Source: Candidatus Falkowiibacteriota bacterium (GTDB lineage: Bacteria; Patescibacteriota; Patescibacteriia; Patescibacteriales; UBA12075). From it: a stretch of 8,980 bases of DNA. A program made the translations under genes and the position numbers. Positions within the stretch are counted from its first letter, which is position 1, and each line of letters starts with the position of its first letter. Below the pieces are notes generated by a model. It did not search any database and was not told where the DNA came from. It saw only the letters and a list, made by a program, of their open reading frames with translations. The stretch spans positions 1 through 8,980 of the forward strand of contig JAUVLY010000029.1 of NCBI GenBank assembly GCA_030600505.1, in the 5' to 3' direction. Below, one piece after another: positions 5,875 through 8,980 of the stretch.

Positions 5875-7131
5875 ATGCTTGAGACCTTCACCCAATCAAT
5901 CCACACTTCACTAGCTGCCTTGCTGGCCAACAAGGGCCGGAGTTTTTTAACTATGCTGGGCATTGTTATTGGCGTGGGGGCGGTGATTGTGATTATGGCG
6001 GTTGGTGCCGGAGCCCAGAGTTTGATTTTGGGGCAGGTAAAGTCACTTGGTGCCAACATAATCGGTGTTATGCCCGGCGGGTCAGCCGATGAAGAAGGGC
6101 CACCCGCTTCGATGATGGGAATTTCAATTACCACTTTGACCTACGATGACGCAATGGCATTGAAGGAAAAGAAAAACGTGCCAAATTTGATAGACGTGGT
6201 CGCTTACACCAAGGGGGTGGGTACGGTAAGCTGGGGCGCGCATTCTTATGATACTAATTTAAGCGGTTGCAATGCCGGCTTTATTACAGTAGAGGATGGG
6301 GAATTGGATCGTGGTCGGTTATTCACTAAAGAGGAAGAACGAAATTTAAGCCGGGTGGTTGTTCTTGGTGCCACGGTCAATGACGAGTTGTTCGGTGAAA
6401 CCGAGGCAGTCGGACAGCGGGTCAAAATCAAAAAACATACATTTTCGGTGATTGGGGTAATGAAAGAACGAGGGACAGTTGCTTTTCAGGATTACGACGA
6501 TCAGGTTTTTATTCCGATTATGACTATGCAGAAGTTGATTGCCGGAGTCAACCATTTGGGTTTGATCCGGGCCAAAGTTGACCATGAAGATAACATTGAC
6601 CAGGCGCTTACGGATGTTAAGCTGACTCTCAGGGAGCGGCATGACATTATTGATTCAAGCGGAAAAAATGACGATTTTACGGTGCGCAGCGGCGCCCAAG
6701 CTTTGGATATGATTACCACGGTTACTAATGCGTTAAAATATTTTCTCGCGGCCATGGCGGCTTTGTCCCTTTTGGTTGGTGGAATTGGAATAATGAATAT
6801 TATGTTGGTGGCGGTAACCGAGCGGACGCGGGAAATTGGCCTTCGGAAAGCGCTTGGTGCCCGCACTGCAAATATTATGAATCAGTTTTTACTCGAGTCG
6901 GTTGCGGTTACTCTGCTTGGCGGGATAATCGGAATAATCGGCGGCGCGGTAATTTCTTTTTTAATCGCGACTGGAGCCCAATTCATGGGTTATGAATGGG
7001 CTTTTATTTTGTCGATTCAGTCAATATTATTAGCGGTCGGAGTATCATCTATTGTGGGGATTATTTTCGGCCTTTACCCGGCTCGCAAAGCCAGTAAATT
7101 GGAGCCGGTAGAGGCCCTTAGATACGAATAA
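5875..7131 (+). CDS. FtsX/MacB-type ABC permease, first of two
   Basis: The 418-residue protein has the MacB permease plan. A first membrane helix lies at about 22-46 (FLTMLGIVIGVGAVIVI), followed by a large extracytoplasmic domain to about 285 (RVVVLGATVNDELFGE and KKHTFSVIGVMKERG are typical MacB_PCD segments). Three C-terminal helices follow at about 288-314, 340-364 and 378-402. The cytoplasmic loop TERTREIGLRKALGAR (315-330) and the terminal YPARKASKLEPVEALR are hallmarks of the family and lie near the ATPase interface. The frame extends up to TTG 5848, but that codon is inside the family D repeat arm; ATG 5875 gives the normal family start. Only a weak GGA (5864-5866) precedes it. It probably pairs with the second permease, or with itself, around the separate ATPase. 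Confidence 0.94.
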   Translation: MLETFTQSIHTSLAALLANKGRSFLTMLGIVIGVGAVIVIMAVGAGAQSLILGQVKSLGANIIGVMPGGSADEEGPPASMMGISITTLTYDDAMALKEKKNVPNLIDVVAYTKGVGTVSWGAHSYDTNLSGCNAGFITVEDGELDRGRLFTKEEERNLSRVVVLGATVNDELFGETEAVGQRVKIKKHTFSVIGVMKERGTVAFQDYDDQVFIPIMTMQKLIAGVNHLGLIRAKVDHEDNIDQALTDVKLTLRERHDIIDSSGKNDDFTVRSGAQALDMITTVTNALKYFLAAMAALSLLVGGIGIMNIMLVAVTERTREIGLRKALGARTANIMNQFLLESVAVTLLGGIIGIIGGAVISFLIATGAQFMGYEWAFILSIQSILLAVGVSSIVGIIFGLYPARKASKLEPVEALRYE

Positions 7132-7147
7132 ACGTAATATAAATATT

Positions 7148-7191
7148 TCTCCCCTCTCCTTAAGAAGGAGAGGGGTCGGGGGGTGAGGTAG
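7148..7191. repeat. Palindromic repeat, family B, copy 2
   Basis: The hairpin core at 7151-7175 is identical to 2407-2431, and the full 44-base unit differs from copy 1 at about three positions. It fills most of the 65-base gap between the two permease genes. Its tail GGTGAGGTAG includes the ribosome-binding sequence of the second permease, so the repeat now forms part of that gene's translation start. Confidence 0.88.
7185..7189 (+). promoter_or_regulatory. Shine-Dalgarno site for the second permease, inside the repeat
   Basis: GAGGT lies 7 bases before ATG 7197, an ideal spacing, but only 1 base before the alternative GTG 7191. This decides for ATG 7197. It is the only clear Shine-Dalgarno in the window. 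The strong hairpin at 7151-7175 ends 9 bases upstream and leaves the site unpaired. Confidence 0.6.
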
Positions 7192-7196
7192 TGTTT

Positions 7197-8486
7197 ATGC
7201 ATATTTTAGACACAATTAAATCAGCCACAATCGCGCTTAAGACCAATAAGGTTAGGACCGCGTTAACGGTTTTGGGTATGGTGATCGGTATTGCCAGCGT
7301 GATTATTGTTTTTTCCGCCGGTGAAGGGATTAATGGGCTTATTGTCGGTGAAATAGAATCTTTTGGCGGTTCAGATATGTTTGAAATAGAAATTAAGGTA
7401 CCCAGTACCAAGTCCGGCACTGCTGGTGAGCAACAAAGCGCGGCTGCCATTGCCCAGGGAGTCCAGCCAACATCTTTAACTCTTGAGGATTTTGAGGATG
7501 TTCTTAAATTGCCTAATGTAATTGACGGTTATGCCGGTATTATCGGGCAGGAACAAGTAAGTTACGGCAGTGAAATGAAATTAGCCATGATCTTAGGTCA
7601 AACCAGTTCATATATAGAAATAGATAAAAGCGAGGTTGAGCATGGACGTTGGTTTACTGCCGCCGAGGATCGGTCATTGGCGAGTGTGGTGGTATTGGGC
7701 AAAGAAATAAAGCATGATTTATTTGGCGACTCGGATCCGATCGGTAAATCGATCAAAGTAAGAAAAAGTAAATTTCGTGTTATTGGCGTACTGGAGGAGC
7801 GGGGCGCGATGATGACCTTTGATTTTGATAAAATCGTGTATATTCCGATTCGAACCCTGCAGAAAAGAGTAATGGGTATAAATCACGTTCAATACCAAAT
7901 GTTTAAAGTGGCTGATGTTGATCGAATTGACGACACAACGGAAGAGGCTCGTTTTATTTTGCGCGACAACCATGACTTACCTCATCCGGAGGGTCCGAGC
8001 CAAGGCATTTTTGATACCGGTAAAGATGATTTCCGGGTAGTCACCATGGTTGAGTCCATGGAGATAATGGAAACGGTTACCGGAGCGATTACTCTTTTAC
8101 TCTTGGCAATAGTGGCGATATCACTTGTTGTTGGCGGGGTTGGGATAATGAATATAATGTATGTGGTGGTAAGCGAGCGAACAGCGGAAATCGGGCTCAG
8201 GAAAGCAGTTGGGGCGAAATATCAGGATATTATGTGGCAATTTTTAATTGAGTCGGTATTAATAACTTTGTTTGGCGGAATTATCGGAACCAGCATTGGG
8301 GTTGCGATTTCCTGTCTGGTGTCTTTTGGCGCCAGTGCCTACGGTTTAAATTGGGAATTCGTCATTCCAGTAAAGGCTTATATTGTCGCCCTGGGCTTTT
8401 CTGGCATTTTTGGCTTGGCCTTCGGGGTGTATCCGGCGCGCAAAGCCGCTCGCTTAGAACCGGTAGAAGCACTTAGAGCCGAATAG
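7197..8486 (+). CDS. FtsX/MacB-type ABC permease, second of two
   Basis: The 429-residue protein is a paralogue of the preceding permease. It has a first membrane helix at about 22-42 (ALTVLGMVIGIASVIIV), an extracytoplasmic domain to about 290 (SVVVLGKEIKHDLFGD, KSKFRVIGVLEERG), and C-terminal helices at about 296-322, 347-372 and 393-412. The loop SERTAEIGLRKAVGAK and the terminal YPARKAARLEPVEALR match the family and the first permease closely. Its extracytoplasmic part differs more and carries extra Gly/Ser/Gln-rich sequence near 70-92 and a Pro-rich stretch (LPHPEGPSQG, 261-270). ATG 7197 is chosen over GTG 7191 on Shine-Dalgarno spacing. Its likely role is the second half of a heterodimeric permease coupled to the one ATPase. 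It is the last gene of the operon, followed by a terminator at 8619-8652. Confidence 0.94.
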   Translation: MHILDTIKSATIALKTNKVRTALTVLGMVIGIASVIIVFSAGEGINGLIVGEIESFGGSDMFEIEIKVPSTKSGTAGEQQSAAAIAQGVQPTSLTLEDFEDVLKLPNVIDGYAGIIGQEQVSYGSEMKLAMILGQTSSYIEIDKSEVEHGRWFTAAEDRSLASVVVLGKEIKHDLFGDSDPIGKSIKVRKSKFRVIGVLEERGAMMTFDFDKIVYIPIRTLQKRVMGINHVQYQMFKVADVDRIDDTTEEARFILRDNHDLPHPEGPSQGIFDTGKDDFRVVTMVESMEIMETVTGAITLLLLAIVAISLVVGGVGIMNIMYVVVSERTAEIGLRKAVGAKYQDIMWQFLIESVLITLFGGIIGTSIGVAISCLVSFGASAYGLNWEFVIPVKAYIVALGFSGIFGLAFGVYPARKAARLEPVEALRAE

Positions 8487-8496
8487 TTATCTACTG

Positions 8497-8610
8497 TGTC
8501 ATCCTGAACGAAGCGCTAGCGGAGTGCGACCGAAGGAAGTGCCCGTGGTAAAGGATCCCGTGACTGTATTCACGAGATTCTTCCCCCGCAAATGCGGGGT
8601 CAAAATGACA
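8497..8610. repeat. Palindromic repeat, family A, copy 2
   Basis: The ends TGTCATCCTGA (8497-8507) and TCAAAATGACA (8600-8610) are inverted repeats at 9 of 11 positions. The core AAGGATCCCGTGA...CGAGATTCTTC matches copy 1 at 1201-1280 in the same orientation. This copy carries extra sequence after the left end and a hairpin, CCCCGCA/TGCGGGG (8584-8599). It begins 10 bases after the second permease stop. Confidence 0.75.
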
Positions 8611-8618
8611 AAAGAAAT

Positions 8619-8652
8619 AAACAAGGGAAATTTGTCCTTGTTTTTTGTTTTT
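8619..8652 (+). terminator. Intrinsic terminator of the pump operon
   Basis: AAACAAGG (8619-8626) pairs with CCTTGTTT (8636-8643), with an extra G-U pair and a loop of about 7 bases. A T-rich tract runs through 8641-8652, broken by a single G. It lies 133 bases after the last permease stop and before mreB, and is a good rho-independent terminator. Confidence 0.72.
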
Positions 8653-8666
8653 CATTTTGTTATAGT
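8638..8666 (+). promoter_or_regulatory. Weak candidate promoter for mreB
   Basis: TTGTTT (8638-8643) and TATAGT (8661-8666) are 17 bases apart. The -10 matches five of six consensus positions and the -35 is poor. It overlaps the terminator T-tract. If used, the start would be near 8673 and the leader would contain the hairpin at 8682-8705. Confidence 0.25.
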
Positions 8667-8681
8667 TAAATAGTTAATAGG

Positions 8682-8705
8682 CCTAAAATGTTTTTGCATT
8701 TTAGG
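8682..8705 (+). other. Stem-loop before mreB
   Basis: CCTAAAATG (8682-8690) pairs perfectly with CATTTTAGG (8697-8705), a 9-bp stem with a 6-base loop (TTTTTG). It ends 19 bases before the mreB ATG and is not followed by a T-run, so a leader structure is more likely than a terminator. GGCCTAAAAT also occurs near 1464-1474, without the second arm. Confidence 0.5.
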
Positions 8706-8724
8706 TAATATTATGTTTTAATAT

Positions 8725-8980
8725 ATGTTTATAAAACGAATCGGGATTGATTTGGGTACGACCTATACCTTGGTCCATCTTCCTAAGCGCGGGATTGTTA
8801 TTAATGAGCCTAGCGTTGTGGCCGTGTCGGTTAATGACAAGAAAATATTAGCGGTTGGCAATGAAGCTAAAGACATGCTCGGGCGTACGCCTGACAGCAT
8901 TATCGCGGTTAAACCGTTAAAAGATGGAGTAATTGCCGACTATCGTACGACCGAAGCAATGCTTAGGTACTTTATTAATA
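8725..8980 (+). CDS. mreB: Rod-shape actin-like protein MreB (5' part, runs off window)
   Basis: Only the first 85 codons are visible. They give an actin-fold N-terminus: IGIDLGTTYTLV (6-17) is the phosphate-binding loop, normally DLGTANTL in MreB. NEPSVVAV (28-35) and GRTPDSIIAVKPLKDGVIAD (54-73) are MreB hallmark segments, and EAMLRYFI follows. MreB polymerises under the membrane and guides lateral cell-wall synthesis, so its presence suggests a peptidoglycan-bearing, possibly elongated cell. TTY in place of the usual TAN in the first loop is a small departure. The ATG at 8713 is followed at once by a stop, so ATG 8725 is the start. There is no Shine-Dalgarno. It is separated from the pump operon by a terminator. 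Confidence 0.93.
   Translation, partial: MFIKRIGIDLGTTYTLVHLPKRGIVINEPSVVAVSVNDKKILAVGNEAKDMLGRTPDSIIAVKPLKDGVIADYRTTEAMLRYFIN

Noticed and set aside
7151..7175. Intrinsic terminator between the permeases
   Set aside because: The hairpin is strong but is followed by a G-rich tail and a ribosome-binding site, not a T-run.
1201..8610. Composite transposon bounded by the family A repeats
   Set aside because: There is no transposase gene, the copies differ in length, and the enclosed genes look like ordinary chromosomal ones.

Overview
The window looks like chromosomal DNA from a Candidate Phyla Radiation (Patescibacteria) bacterium, probably a Parcubacteria-like lineage. This is inferred from gene style, not from a marker gene. 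The supporting signs are moderate GC with AT-rich gaps, almost no Shine-Dalgarno sites, many short palindromic repeats between genes, and a secreted protein type (gene at 1-1160) that I associate with these genomes. UGA acts as a normal stop (it ends lexA), so the UGA-glycine code of Gracilibacteria/Absconditabacteria is unlikely.

Layout. Positions 1-1160 (minus strand, running off the left edge) encode a secreted protein with a lysozyme-like N-terminal half and a C-terminal repeat half. A divergent gap (1161-1617) holds a palindromic repeat, a good sigma-70-type promoter for lexA and a stem-loop. Then lexA (1618-2229) encodes a complete SOS repressor with cleavage site and Ser/Lys dyad. A 300-base gap (2230-2529) holds a 37-base stem-loop, a probable terminator, a second repeat family and a strong extended -10 promoter. 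That promoter leads into an apparent operon: a stand-alone CheY-like receiver (2530-2928), a membrane-fusion/adaptor protein with an unusually long coiled coil (2935-4833), a MacB/LolD-type ABC ATPase (5031-5744), and two different FtsX/MacB-type permeases (5875-7131 and 7197-8486). An intrinsic terminator follows at 8619-8652, and mreB starts at 8725 and runs off the right edge.

How the genes fit together. Adaptor, ATPase and two permeases form a split MacAB/YknXYZ-like tripartite pump. ATP hydrolysis in the cytoplasm would drive conformational change in a permease pair, coupled to the extracytoplasmic adaptor. Having two unlike permeases and one ATPase suggests a heterodimeric permease. The receiver may control the operon or the pump, but no kinase or DNA-binding output partner is present. 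LexA is a separate unit upstream; whether it controls the pump is open.

The most unusual non-coding feature is that every gap from the adaptor gene onward carries a different palindromic repeat family. One of these (7148-7191) supplies the only convincing Shine-Dalgarno sequence in the window. I found no CRISPR array, tRNA, rRNA or transposase gene, and nothing I would confidently call a wholly new system.
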